A stretch of DNA of 64,000 nucleotides, taken from Candidatus Bathyarchaeota archaeon. GTDB taxonomy: Archaea; Thermoproteota; Bathyarchaeia; Bathyarchaeales; Bathycorpusculaceae. The position numbers were made by a program, and so were the translations under genes. Positions 55,443 to 64,000 of the stretch are shown piece by piece; the stretch's first letter is position 1; each line of letters opens with the position of its first letter. The DNA lies in assembly GCA_018396705.1 (NCBI GenBank), contig JAGTQZ010000009.1, positions 158,099 through 222,098 on the forward strand, in the 5' to 3' direction. Under the pieces are notes generated by a model that worked only from the letters and a program-made list of their open reading frames with translations, searched no databases and was not told where the DNA came from.

Positions 55443-56996
55443 ATGCCTATTATGGAGCTCGAAGCCAGAATCCTTGACATAAGCGCCAGTGGAAGGAGAA
55501 TTGTACTTTTGAGTGATGAAACAGCCAGCGCCTTGGGAATACACTCTTCAGACAGAGTGCAAATCACCTACAAGAGTCGGAGAATAGCAGCCATAGTCAA
55601 CATTGCCAGCAGTTTTCCCAGCAACCAAATAGGCCTGTATAGGGAAATCGCCCAAGAGCTTGGTATAAAATCCGGCGAAAATGTTGATGTACAATATGCA
55701 TGTCTCCCTAAATCCCTAAATTTTGTTAGGAAGAAAATCATGGGGAAGAGGCTGAGTGAAGAAGAGATTAAAGCGATAGTTAGTGATGTGGTGGAACATC
55801 ATCTAAGCGACGTTGAAATAGCAGCCTTCCTCACGGCCATACATATCCGAGGGGTTAGTATGGATGAAATAGCAGCCCTATCCAGTGCAATGGTTGAAAC
55901 AGGCAAAACCTTGGACTTTGGCAAAAAACCCATTCTCGACAAACACAGCATTGGAGGGATACCTGGCGACAAAACAACAATTCTTGTGACGCCCATAGTG
56001 GCGGCAGCCGGCTACGTTATACCTAAAACCTCCTCAAGAGCTGTAACCTCCCCCGCTGGAACCGCTGATAGGGTGGAATGCCTCTGCCCAGTAAATCTAT
56101 CTGTAGAGGAGATAATCGAAGTTGTAAACAAAACCAACGGATGCATGGTCTGGGGAGGCGCCCTTGAGCTAGCCCCAGCCGACGACATCTTCATCCAAGT
56201 GGAATATTCCCTAGGCATAGATCCCATGCTTCTTCCCTCTATAATGAGTAAAAAGAAGGCTATTGGCTCCACCCACTTGGTGGTTGATATTCCCACCGGA
56301 AGAGGTGCTAAGGTTAAAACTATAGGGGAAGCTCAGCTGCTTGCCGGTGACTTCATCGAGCTTGGTAAAGCCTTGGGGATTCAAGTTCAATGTGGAATAA
56401 CCTTTGGGGAACAGCCTTTAGGCTATGCCATTGGACCCGCTTTAGAGGCAAAGGAAGCTCTTGAAACTATTATGGGCGGCGGTGCGAGAGATCTCAGCGA
56501 CAAAGCAACCGAGTTGGCTGGCATCCTATTTAGGATGATGGGAATACATGATGGGAAGCGTCAAGCCGATTTCATTCTAAAGTCAGGGAAAGCTGAGAAA
56601 AAACTTAGAGATATAATTGAAGCTCAAGGTGGTAATCCGCGGATAAAGCCAGAAGACATTAAAGTAGGCGATAAAATTGCAGAGGTCACCTCTAACAGGG
56701 ACGGCCAAGTTTTATGGATAAATAATCAACACATTGCCCAGATAGCAAGAGAAGCGGGAGCCCCGAAAGACAAGGGCGCTGGCGTTAAACTTCACGTTAA
56801 GCTTGGAGACCGTGTCAAAAAAGGTTGCACTCTATTTGAAATATATGCTGAAAGAAGCACCAAACTGGAGAGTGCGTTAAAACTGGCTGAAAGTCTTAAC
56901 CCCATTGGCCTAGGCAAAAGATGGAATGAACAAATGCTCATAGAAACAGTTCCAACTGAGACCAGACATCTGAAAATCTTTGCCATAGAGCGGTAA
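55443..56996 (+). CDS. deoA: AMP phosphorylase
   Basis: 517 residues, the archaeal long type with an extra N-terminal domain (about 1-90: ARILDISASGRRIVLLSDET). The phosphorylase core has KHSIGGIPGDKTTILVTPIV and KTSSRAVTSPAGTADRVECL as phosphate and base-binding loops. It splits AMP with phosphate to ribose-1,5-bisphosphate and adenine. The start may be at 55443 or 55452. With the isomerase at 53245 and rbcL at 54160 the whole AMP pathway is in 3.8 kb. Confidence 0.94.
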   Translation: MPIMELEARILDISASGRRIVLLSDETASALGIHSSDRVQITYKSRRIAAIVNIASSFPSNQIGLYREIAQELGIKSGENVDVQYACLPKSLNFVRKKIMGKRLSEEEIKAIVSDVVEHHLSDVEIAAFLTAIHIRGVSMDEIAALSSAMVETGKTLDFGKKPILDKHSIGGIPGDKTTILVTPIVAAAGYVIPKTSSRAVTSPAGTADRVECLCPVNLSVEEIIEVVNKTNGCMVWGGALELAPADDIFIQVEYSLGIDPMLLPSIMSKKKAIGSTHLVVDIPTGRGAKVKTIGEAQLLAGDFIELGKALGIQVQCGITFGEQPLGYAIGPALEAKEALETIMGGGARDLSDKATELAGILFRMMGIHDGKRQADFILKSGKAEKKLRDIIEAQGGNPRIKPEDIKVGDKIAEVTSNRDGQVLWINNQHIAQIAREAGAPKDKGAGVKLHVKLGDRVKKGCTLFEIYAERSTKLESALKLAESLNPIGLGKRWNEQMLIETVPTETRHLKIFAIER

Positions 56997-57116
56997 GGGT
57001 AATAGATCCTCCAACGGTTTTCGGATATTTCCAGTTTTATGATTTTGATTGCTAGTTTCCATTAAAGAAAACGCGTCTTTCATTTCAGGTGAGACTTTCC
57101 AATAAATATTTCATGA

Positions 57117-59804
57117 TTATTCCTTTAAGGGTGGAATTGTTAAGTCTAGAGTTGCCTTTGTGAGCTCTGCGTCTATTCGTTGCATTTTAAAACCTTTTTT
57201 AGCGCATAAATCAATCATTTTATAATTGTCTGAAGCTAAAAAGCCATAAATTGTTTCTAAATTCATGTCCTTGCCAACCTCGATGATGCAGTCCATAAGC
57301 TTTGAGCCTAAGCCTAACCCTTGCCATTGATCTCCAACAACCACGGCGAATTCCCCGCTTTTTCTCCCCGGATCTGTTGTTAGAAGGCTTACTCCGATGA
57401 TTTTTCTCTTCTCCCCTTGAATCTCTGCAATAATGGCTATTTCCCTGTCATAATCTAAGTTGCAGTGCCTTGTCAAGGTTTCATGGGAAAACTCCCTGAA
57501 CACTTGGAAAAACCGAAGTCTCATAGTCTCCTCGGAAAGAGAAGAGTAAAACTCTCTCAACAGTGGTTCATCTTCTGACTTTATGGGGCGGATGATCACC
57601 GGAACCCCATTTTTAAGCGTCCACTGAGTAACGTATTTTCTTGGATAGGGCGCAATCACGAGATGCTCGTGAGGATGAGTTTTCTCCAAGATTCTTTCCG
57701 AATCAATGATTATTCTGGCGTCAACAGCTACGGCGCTTTTTTCGTCCACTATTAATGGGTTTATCTCTATCTCCTTTATTTCGGGGAGGTCTACAACAAG
57801 TTGGGAAAACTTAACTAGAATTTCTTCGAGAAGCTTAAAGTTTGGACGGAAATCGCTTGCCTCTGAAAGTTTGTAGAATCTGGTTCTTTCCATAAGCCGT
57901 CTTGCAAGCACCTGGTTAAGAGGCGGAAGCCCAACGCTTATGTCTTGCATTATCTCCGCTGCAATCCCACCTGTGCCGAAAATGATTACTGAGCCAAATT
58001 GGGGATCTTTCCTTGCACCGAGTAAAAGTTCATATCCTTTCTTCAAAACCATGGGTTGCAGGATGACGCCTTGGAACTCTGCATCCGGACGCATTTCCTT
58101 AACTCTCGACGCCAACTCATCAAAGAAAGTTCTAACCTCCTCCTTTGACCAAACGTTGAGGATTACTCCACCAGCTTTTGACTTATGAATTATTTGCGGA
58201 GACAAAGCCTTCATAACCACTGGAAACCCAAGCTCCGAAGCCAAGATCTCTGCTTCTTCAAGCGTTCTAGCTACAACCGTTTTTATAGTGGGGATGGCGT
58301 AAACTTCAAGAAAATGAAGGGATTCCGGTTGATTTAGAACAGTTCTGCCCTCACTAAAAGCTTTTTTCAAGACTTCTTTAAGGAATGTTGGGATTGAAAC
58401 TTCCACCGGGATTTCCTCTGGAGTTTGATAAAGAAGCTCCAAGTTCTGGGTATAGCTGTACATGTACATGAAAGTGGAAACTGCCTGTTCAGGTGTGCTG
58501 AAAGCAGGCACACCTCTCTTTTGTAGAATCTGTCTTGCCTTTCGGCACGCTACGCTTTCGCCTATAAAGGACGCCAGAACAGGCTTGTTAGTCTGTTTAG
58601 AAGCTTGAATTATGGCTTTAACTGTTGAGATGGGATCAGCTGCCCCTTGGGGTGTATAGATGATTAGGAAACCGTCGCTATTGGGGTCCTTAAAGCATAT
58701 TTCCATCACTTTGCTAAATCTTTCAGCCGTTGCTTCCTCTAATATGTCCACCGGGTTAGAGACACAACAGTAGAGAGGCAAAACGCTCTTCAAAGCTTGA
58801 ATTGTTTCGCTGCTCAATTTAGAGAGACGCCCCCCTCTCGAAATCAAAGCGTCGGTAGCCATCACACCTGGGCCACCGGCATTGGTTATAATTGTGAGGT
58901 TCGGGCCTTTTGGGCTTGCTCTCATAGCTAAAGCTTCTGCGCAGTTAAACAAGTCGCTTATAGCCTCCACTCGGACTATGCCTGCGCGTCTAAAGGCCGC
59001 GTCGTAAACGGCGTCTTCTCCACACAAAGCTCCAATGTGAGACAATGTTGCCTCCGCGCTTTCAGGAAAGCGTCCAGCCTTTATCACCATGATGGGTTTG
59101 GCTCTGGCAAAGCCTCTGGCAGCGCTCATGAACTTTCGTGCGTTTGTCACGCATTCCATATAGAGAATTATGCTGCGGGTTTGTGGATCCGTTCCGAAAT
59201 AGTCGATCAAGTCGCCGAAATCCACATCCAGCATGGATCCTACTGAAACTACCGCGCTGAATCCAATGTTAGCTTCAGAGGCCCAGTCTAGAACAGAAGC
59301 GCATAAGGCTGCACTTTGCGATATGAAGGCTATTCTCCCAGGAAGGGTTGTTTTATCTGCAAAAGTGGCGTTCAGCCTAATGCTTGGCCTTATCACACCC
59401 ATACTGTTGGGGCCTATTATGCGCATGCCATAGCGATCCTTAATTTCAAGGATTTGTTTTTCAAGGGCTTCTCCTTCCTTACCGGCCTCTCTAAAACCCG
59501 CTGAAATAATAATTATTCCTTTAACACCAGCTTTCCCACATTCCTCCACAATTTGGGGCACGATGTGCGCTGGTGTGGCGATTATTGCAAGGTCTACTTG
59601 CCATGGGATCTTTGTGATGCTTGGATAAGCTGTTATGCCTTGAATGGTGGATTTGAAGGGATTAACAGGGTAAACAACCCCGGGATATCCTACTCCAACT
59701 AAGTTACGCAACAGCTTTGCCCCTATTGAACCTTCTCTGTCGCTGGCGCCTATTATGGCTACTCTTTTCGGGTTGAAAATTTTGTCTAGATTTTCGGTGC
59801 CCAC
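57117..59804 (-). CDS. ADP-forming acyl-CoA synthetase (alpha-beta fusion) with C-terminal GNAT domain
   Basis: 895 residues. CoA-binding alpha part (PKRVAIIGASDREGSIGAKL, 13-32), catalytic His256 in EATLSHIGALCGED, ATP-grasp beta part (about 480-690, GFPVVMKALSPQIIHKSKAG), and a GNAT acetyltransferase at the end (about 730-885: GDQWQGLGLGSKLMD). Acetyl-CoA synthetases of the ACD type make ATP from acetyl-CoA; the fused GNAT recalls protein acetyltransferase Pat. The synthetase active-site His is kept, so both activities may be real. Stand-alone gene with no close operon partner. Confidence 0.9.
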   Translation of the reverse strand: MGTENLDKIFNPKRVAIIGASDREGSIGAKLLRNLVGVGYPGVVYPVNPFKSTIQGITAYPSITKIPWQVDLAIIATPAHIVPQIVEECGKAGVKGIIIISAGFREAGKEGEALEKQILEIKDRYGMRIIGPNSMGVIRPSIRLNATFADKTTLPGRIAFISQSAALCASVLDWASEANIGFSAVVSVGSMLDVDFGDLIDYFGTDPQTRSIILYMECVTNARKFMSAARGFARAKPIMVIKAGRFPESAEATLSHIGALCGEDAVYDAAFRRAGIVRVEAISDLFNCAEALAMRASPKGPNLTIITNAGGPGVMATDALISRGGRLSKLSSETIQALKSVLPLYCCVSNPVDILEEATAERFSKVMEICFKDPNSDGFLIIYTPQGAADPISTVKAIIQASKQTNKPVLASFIGESVACRKARQILQKRGVPAFSTPEQAVSTFMYMYSYTQNLELLYQTPEEIPVEVSIPTFLKEVLKKAFSEGRTVLNQPESLHFLEVYAIPTIKTVVARTLEEAEILASELGFPVVMKALSPQIIHKSKAGGVILNVWSKEEVRTFFDELASRVKEMRPDAEFQGVILQPMVLKKGYELLLGARKDPQFGSVIIFGTGGIAAEIMQDISVGLPPLNQVLARRLMERTRFYKLSEASDFRPNFKLLEEILVKFSQLVVDLPEIKEIEINPLIVDEKSAVAVDARIIIDSERILEKTHPHEHLVIAPYPRKYVTQWTLKNGVPVIIRPIKSEDEPLLREFYSSLSEETMRLRFFQVFREFSHETLTRHCNLDYDREIAIIAEIQGEKRKIIGVSLLTTDPGRKSGEFAVVVGDQWQGLGLGSKLMDCIIEVGKDMNLETIYGFLASDNYKMIDLCAKKGFKMQRIDAELTKATLDLTIPPLKE

Positions 59805-60001
59805 TCCCCGGATCCTCTAATTAAGACTAATAAAAGTATATACGCCATATATTTTTAACTACCACTTAAAATTTTGATCATGTGCAGTTTTGCTCTATAC
59901 GCATTTTAGCCTGCAAGTCCGCCAATTACAACGAAGCACTAAAGAAATTCTTGTTTAACCCTTAAATAGTTAAAATTATAAGAAAATGAGTGGGGAGTTG
60001 C

Positions 60002-60223
60002 TTGCCTACACCGTTTTTCCAGTTTCCCAACATTTACGAGTTAGCATTGCTCTTATTATTGCTTATTATAGGAATCGCCATTATTATCTTGATTGTCAAA
60101 GTTTTGCTTTTCATACTCCCCGCCGCCATCATTGCGCTTGTGATCTGGTTCCTCACCGGCAGCCTTTTCCTAGCTGGCGTGGCTTTCTTGGCGGTAGCTT
60201 TTATCTCATTGTTGAAACACTAG
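60002..60223 (+). CDS. Small membrane protein, 73 aa
   Basis: TTG start (GGGGAG 5 bp ahead): MPTPFFQFPNIYELALLLLL, then two to three hydrophobic helices (IGIAIIILIVKVLLFILPAA; FLTGSLFLAGVAFLAVAFIS). A TATA-like GTTAAAATTATAAG precedes it. No charged motif, family not recognised; probably a lineage-specific inner-membrane protein. Confidence 0.65.
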   Translation: MPTPFFQFPNIYELALLLLLLIIGIAIIILIVKVLLFILPAAIIALVIWFLTGSLFLAGVAFLAVAFISLLKH

Positions 60224-60393
60224 CAAGGCTACATTTCACATTTACATTTCAGCAAAACCGCCCTCTCTAGCTCTGTCATATAGTTACATTTGAGTGGTCA
60301 AATAACTAATCAATTCATGGGCGTTAGTGAAACGTTCAATGCATATTGGGTTTTATGGTAAAGTTTTTAGGTAAGTGCGCCTCAGCCCACAAC

Positions 60394-60417
60394 GAGGGCT
60401 AAACGCGTTTAGCCCTC
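60394..60417. promoter_or_regulatory. Perfect 24-bp palindrome
   Basis: GAGGGCTAAACG-CGTTTAGCCCTC is exactly self-complementary. It lies 30 bp before the 28-aa Lys-rich open frame. As DNA it may be an operator for a dimeric regulator; as RNA it would make a 10-bp stem with a 4-base loop. Confidence 0.7.
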
Positions 60418-60446
60418 TCTCAGACTTAAATTGGAGGCGACTAGGC

Positions 60447-60533
60447 TTGCCGAAGAAGGGAAAGAAGAAGGAGGAGAAGTGTGAAGAGAAGAAGTCTGAG
60501 GAAAGCAAGCCTGCATCAGGCACGTGTACATAG
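60447..60533 (+). CDS. Lysine-rich peptide, 28 aa
   Basis: TTG start after GGAGGCGA: MPKKGKKKEEKCEEKKSEES then KPASGTCT. Half of the residues are Lys or Glu. Ribosome-site quality and the upstream palindrome argue for a real small gene; composition is similar to short archaeal charged peptides. Function unknown. Confidence 0.5.
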   Translation: MPKKGKKKEEKCEEKKSEESKPASGTCT

Positions 60534-60591
60534 TCATGCTAAAGAATGGCTATGCAACCCTTTTCATTTTTCCCTTTATTTTATCCATGTC

Positions 60592-60762
60592 CTATGCAGA
60601 AATTCGGTCAAAAATCTTGAAGGCCACGTAGGCGAGAAGGAAGATTATGCTGCTTGATATAAATGTATAAGCGAATCCCATTTTTTCAGCTAAAAATGGG
60701 CCTATGAAAGCACCGCAAGCAGAGCCCGCGCTAACCAATGCGTTGAATAATCCTGATTTCCT
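60592..60762 (-). pseudogene. C-terminal fragment of an MFS-type transporter
   Basis: The frame RKSGLFNALVSAGSACGAFI, then GPFLAEKMGFAYTFISSSII and a last helix IIFLLAYVAFKIFDRISA looks like the final two helices of a major facilitator transporter. A stop codon directly precedes the fragment, and nothing upstream continues it. Relic of a deleted gene. Confidence 0.65.
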
Positions 60763-60814
60763 TCATATAGAAGCTCCATTGAACATTAAAACAAAACTTA
60801 GAATAGGACATTAG

Positions 60815-60909
60815 AGCCTCGGGCGGGATTTGAACCCGCGACCACCGCCTTTTCGGATCCACAATTCACTTTACCAAGGCGGTGCTCCACCAGGCTGAGC
60901 TACCGAGGC
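60815..60909 (-). tRNA. tRNA-Thr (GGT) with 21-nt intron
   Basis: Minus strand: acceptor GCCTCGG/CCGAGGC, D-arm GCTC/GAGC, anticodon stem CCGCC/GGCGG, loop TTGGTAA (anticodon GGT), T-arm GCGGG TTCAAAT CCCGC, discriminator T. Between the loop position 37/38 and the 3' stem lie 21 extra bases (AGTGAATTGTGGATCCGAAAA region), the usual site of an archaeal bulge-helix-bulge intron. Without it the tRNA is 74 nt. No CCA is encoded. Confidence 0.9.
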
Positions 60910-61026
60910 ATGGAGACTCTAACAAGAATTTAAATTGCAGAGTCTTTAAAGGATTTTGCAAATAAAACTTAACAAATACTTTTATTATTCAGACAAAAAT
61001 GCAAAATAATGGTGCAGCTTTGAAAT

Positions 61027-61111
61027 GCGGGGGTCGCCAAGCCTGGTCAAAGGCGCAAGGCTTAGGACCTTGTCCCGTAGGGGTTCGTGGGTTCAAATCC
61101 CACCCCCCGCA
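61027..61111 (+). tRNA. tRNA-Leu (TAG)
   Basis: 85 nt class II tRNA. Acceptor GCGGGGG/CCCCCGC, D-arm with GCCAAGCCTGGTCAAAGGC, anticodon stem CAAGG/CCTTG around CTTAGGA (anticodon TAG), a long variable arm (TCCCGTAGGGGTTC), and T-arm GTGGG TTCAAAT CCCAC. Discriminator A, no CCA, no intron. Divergent from tRNA-Thr. Confidence 0.95.
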
Positions 61112-61266
61112 CTAGTTAACTGGTAAATTATAGATGTCAGTGTTGCTTTATTCTTCTTTGATGGTTGTGACGAGGCTGGCAGGAGACAAAAGCCAGTAAC
61201 CAACACATTCTAAAGTCAAAATATCCTGCGTGTTTTCGAAACTCTTTTTAAACTCTTACACTTCTG

Positions 61267-62826
61267 TTAGGAAACACTGATGTAAAAATAGCGGTTTTTA
61301 ATGTCATGTGACGTCTTTTGCTTTTTGCTTCTTGTGATTGTTATGAGGGTTGTTATAAGCAGCAGGAGTATTGGCGATGTTATTGTTGGGTATTCTGGTA
61401 TGATGTTTGTTCCTTGGATCGTTACGGTTTTTGTGCTATGCGTATAAGTGAAGTATAGGTATGTGTTTTCCGTGTCTGAGAGTTCTAAGGCGTATGTTAC
61501 GGCTTGTCCGTTGATGGTGATGACCCAGCAGTTTTCGGTCCAAAGGAACTCTTTTGGGATAATTACTCTTGAGAAGCCTATGGTCCCGTCTAGGCCGGAA
61601 ACGTTGAATTTTATGAACGGGCCTTCCTCCGGGTTGATGTATAAGTCTGAAACTGTTGAGTTACTCATTATTTCAATGATATATGTCAATCCATCGATGG
61701 TTATGAGGGGCAATGGTGCAGGGGGAGCGAGCAGCGGATAACGGTCAACGATGCCATAAGATGTTTGGTATGGCTGATCGATTATTCCGTCAGAACCCTC
61801 CTGATCTTGGTTTGGCCCATGATATACGTCTGCCCCGCTGTAGCCTAGCCAGTAATTTCCTCCCATAGGGTAGCCTCCATCAAAATAGTTAATAACTCCA
61901 TCATCAACTTCAATATCTACGCCGTTCTGGTAAAACCAATTGTGGTATATTCTATTGTAAGAAGCCATGTAGATGTATATGCCAAATCCATTGAAGGCGA
62001 TCATGTTTCCAGCAATTGTGTTATTGTCGGCATTCTCGTGAAGATCAACTCCGGATCCGCTGAAGGTAATATTATTTCCATAAATTAGGTTTTTTGTGGC
62101 ATAGGAAAGACTGATGTCGCTTGCACCATATGCGGTTATTGTGTTCCTTAAAATCTTATTCTCTGAAGCGCTGACCGCTATACCAGATGCTGTTACAGAA
62201 AAGCTACCATTCAGATAATTTTCTGATATGATAGTGAAGTTGCAGTTTTCTTGGATTACGATGCCGCTTCCAGCGCCAGTCACATTGTTACGCAATATAA
62301 AGTTGTGAGTTGAGGGACTTCCTAGGCGGATTGCCAAACCATTGTCTGCCAAACTGTTTTCTGATATCATACTGCTGTTGGAATATTTTAAGTCAATTCC
62401 CCAATTATTACCTGTTATATTACATGCTTGAACCTTAATGTTCACGCTTTGATACAAGTTAATACCAAAGGCATGTCCCTCAACGTTCAAGTTCTTAACG
62501 GTCACATTGTTTCGCTGCCCCAAATCCACTCCTGTCGTTAATTGGGATTGTGACCCATACACGGTGAAACCATTACCATCAAGAATAATGTTGTCCCGCT
62601 CTATGACAATGCCTTTTGCCATAAAACTGTTCACGCTAATGTTGTCCCACAGCTTATACACTATCCCATCGGTTGTATTAATTGGCGCACCAACAGGTTC
62701 AATACGTCCGTCACTCCTTATGTAAACAGTGCCAACCCATGCATGAACCATGGGAACCCTAGAAATGAAACACAAGAAAGCCAATGTTAACAATGCTATC
62801 CCGCAAACAACAAATACACGTCTCAT
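61267..62826 (-). CDS. Secreted NosD-like right-handed beta-helix protein with C-terminal anchor
   Basis: 519 residues. Signal peptide MRRVFVVCGIALLTLAFLCF. Residues about 60-330 are parallel beta-helix repeats of the NosD/pectate-lyase-like type (NNVTVKNLNVEGHAFGINLY; NCNFTIISENYLNG; NNTIAGNMIAFNGFGIYIY). A soluble domain follows, then IIPEYPTITSPILLLLITTL and RSKKQK: a hydrophobic anchor preceded by a Pro-Glu-Tyr-Pro motif, as in archaeal surface proteins of this lineage. Probably a cell-surface carbohydrate-binding or adhesive protein. Confidence 0.82.
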   Translation of the reverse strand: MRRVFVVCGIALLTLAFLCFISRVPMVHAWVGTVYIRSDGRIEPVGAPINTTDGIVYKLWDNISVNSFMAKGIVIERDNIILDGNGFTVYGSQSQLTTGVDLGQRNNVTVKNLNVEGHAFGINLYQSVNIKVQACNITGNNWGIDLKYSNSSMISENSLADNGLAIRLGSPSTHNFILRNNVTGAGSGIVIQENCNFTIISENYLNGSFSVTASGIAVSASENKILRNTITAYGASDISLSYATKNLIYGNNITFSGSGVDLHENADNNTIAGNMIAFNGFGIYIYMASYNRIYHNWFYQNGVDIEVDDGVINYFDGGYPMGGNYWLGYSGADVYHGPNQDQEGSDGIIDQPYQTSYGIVDRYPLLAPPAPLPLITIDGLTYIIEIMSNSTVSDLYINPEEGPFIKFNVSGLDGTIGFSRVIIPKEFLWTENCWVITINGQAVTYALELSDTENTYLYFTYTHSTKTVTIQGTNIIPEYPTITSPILLLLITTLITITRSKKQKTSHDIKNRYFYISVS

Positions 62827-63482
62827 TCAAAACACCAAAATCCTCATTAATATAATGCAATTTTAAAATTTTCGTAGAGCCAAGCAAAAGAAGCATACTT
62901 TCTGTTAAACAATATCTAAAGGAACCGGCTAGTATTGGATAATAGAAGACAACGTCTGCAGCTTACGACCAGCAAGACCACTTCAATACCTGTTCCTTAA
63001 AAACATCCGAAGAACGCTATGTAGTTGAGGTAAGAAAAGGCAAATTCGTCTTTCTTTACCTGAAAATCCTTTTGTACACCATTATTGCTGCATCAAAGCT
63101 GTATATCGTCTACTCCCACGCCGAGAATGGCTAAGTGTATGTACTTAAAAGTAGAAGGAAGGGACTCAATCCTAAAGTGTGGCGCCCTGGCCGGGCACCG
63201 CCATTCTGGGTACAAATCCCTCCCCTTTTCAAGGTTCCTTTTTCATGCATTTCTCTGTCACCTTGGAAGGGGAGATTGTTCATTTTTGAACACCAGCATC
63301 AAAATACACCGCTGGGTGCCCTTATAAAGTTACGGTGAAATTTTTACTTACACTGATATTTTCAGCGTCTCTAATGGTAAGTAAGATGTCAAGGAAACTT
63401 GAACATCTAGTTCTTGATCTTCTTTTTTAGTTTTGCTTTTCCATTACTTGCAATTTTAATGTTTTGGGCAGGATAGTTGCTG
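62827..63482. other. Intergenic region with a tRNA-like fragment
   Basis: About 650 bp. At 63207-63220 TGGGTACAAATCCC has the form of a tRNA T-arm, followed by a C-rich CTCCCC; the left part (63185-63200) makes a GGCGCCC/GGGC stem but no complete tRNA can be folded. I take it as a tRNA remnant. The rest holds broken coding-like frames, none recognisable. Confidence 0.45.
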
Positions 63483-64000
63483 GTGTCGTGTTTGGCATGT
63501 CTAGATGACGCCGATTTAAGGGATTTCTTGTCGGTTTTGAGAGTGAGTTCTCGTAATGTTTATGGTCGAGGGTTGAAGCTTTTTGAGCAGTTTTATGCTG
63601 GTCAGGGATCTTTGAGGGATTTTCTGGATCGAGTTGAACGGGATAGGCTTTTGCCTAGACGCGAAAGGAGGCGCATAGCTATGGAGGTTTTGAACGCTTT
63701 TGTGGTTTGGCTTCAAAGTCGCGGTTATGCGCCAAAAACCGTTAGGGTTTATGTTGGGGCTGTCCAAAGCCTAGCCAAATATTATAATATACCCATGAGC
63801 TTGCGTTATGTGCGTCTTCCACCAGCACAGCCAGTATACAAGAAGCATCCCTGGACTTTAGCGGAGATAAGCGAGTTTATAGCCGCCATGGACAAGCCAA
63901 TGTACCGAAGCATTGCAGCCTCCATCCTCCAAAGCGGATTAAGCCTATCTGACCTGCTAACCCTAACATACGGCGACATCAAAGAAGAGCTTGAAAAAGG
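63483..64000 (+). CDS. Tyrosine recombinase-family protein (3' part missing)
   Basis: 172 codons visible, cut by the right edge; start probably GTG 63483 or TTG 63477. SSRNVYGRGLKLFEQFYAGQ, PKTVRVYVGAVQSLAKYYNI and SILQSGLSLSDLLTLTYGDI match the protein at 26434 almost residue for residue. Here too box I carries Ser in place of the catalytic Arg. The visible part ends before box II. It also follows a tRNA-like fragment, as its paralog does. Confidence 0.8.
   Translation, partial: MSCLACLDDADLRDFLSVLRVSSRNVYGRGLKLFEQFYAGQGSLRDFLDRVERDRLLPRRERRRIAMEVLNAFVVWLQSRGYAPKTVRVYVGAVQSLAKYYNIPMSLRYVRLPPAQPVYKKHPWTLAEISEFIAAMDKPMYRSIAASILQSGLSLSDLLTLTYGDIKEELEK

Noticed and set aside
1..64000. CRISPR arrays
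   Set aside because: No set of regularly spaced 24-40 bp repeats was seen; the short tandem repeats in element A (9, 13 and 20-bp periods) have no spacers of CRISPR type and no cas genes are present.

Overview
This is an archaeal chromosome segment, most plausibly from the Bathyarchaeia or a close Thermoproteota relative (inference). The evidence for Archaea is TATA-type promoters, TTG/GTG starts, a tRNA-Thr with an anticodon-loop intron, a form III RuBisCO with the rest of the AMP pathway, formate-dependent PurP proteins, TmcA, an OGG-type glycosylase and elongation factor 2 genes. Two adjacent divergent EF-2 genes and NosD-like surface proteins fit Bathyarchaeia-type genomes. The chromosomal housekeeping is interrupted by at least two well-delimited integrated elements, and probably a third, all in tRNA genes.

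Layout. 1-1.8 kb: class II aldolase (cut by the window edge), a nicotinamidase-like hydrolase and a flavodoxin. 1.8-11.9 kb: element A, a 10-kb provirus-like element in the tRNA-Met(CAT) gene, bounded by a 45-bp exact repeat. It holds a primase-polymerase/SF3 helicase, an HK97-type capsid protein candidate, a short tail tape-measure protein, several small DNA-binding proteins and an integrase. It has no terminase, portal or tail genes, so it looks like a satellite or a decayed virus. 12-26.3 kb: host genes tmcA, a thioredoxin-like protein, ogg, two EF-2 genes, a kinase, and the purE-purC-purP-purP operon.

26.3-52 kb is an accretion zone around tRNA-Pro(GGG) at 39.84 kb. Left of it lie a 28-bp exact copy of the tRNA 5' end, an unusual recombinase, a set of iron and oxidative-stress genes (Hsp20, desulforedoxin, VIT1-type transporter, ferritin-like protein, peroxiredoxin, heme-type membrane protein, pyrimidine-dimer glycosylase), and a replication module (primase/ATPase, regulators) ending in a zinc-ribbon integrase. 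Right of it lies element C (39.9-52.03 kb), bounded by a 25-bp copy of the tRNA 3' end. C carries a homologous zinc-ribbon integrase pointing back at the tRNA, and defence-type cargo: a type IIG restriction-modification enzyme, two further nuclease-like proteins, a PIN-domain pair and a radical-SAM-like DUF5131-type protein. It has no replication genes.

52-64 kb: small element remnants; the complete AMP salvage pathway (AMP phosphorylase, ribose-1,5-bisphosphate isomerase, RuBisCO), which carries AMP to 3-phosphoglycerate; an ADP-forming acyl-CoA synthetase fused to a GNAT acetyltransferase; tRNA-Thr and tRNA-Leu; a secreted beta-helix protein; and, at the right edge, a second copy of the unusual recombinase beside another tRNA-like fragment.

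The points most worth following up are the minimal capsid-plus-tape-measure provirus, the ribbon-helix-helix genes that run into tRNA sequence through a shared palindrome beside two different att sites, the mirror-image integrases on the two sides of tRNA-Pro, and the recombinase pair that lacks the first catalytic arginine. All family assignments were made by eye from motifs and could not be tested by database search here.
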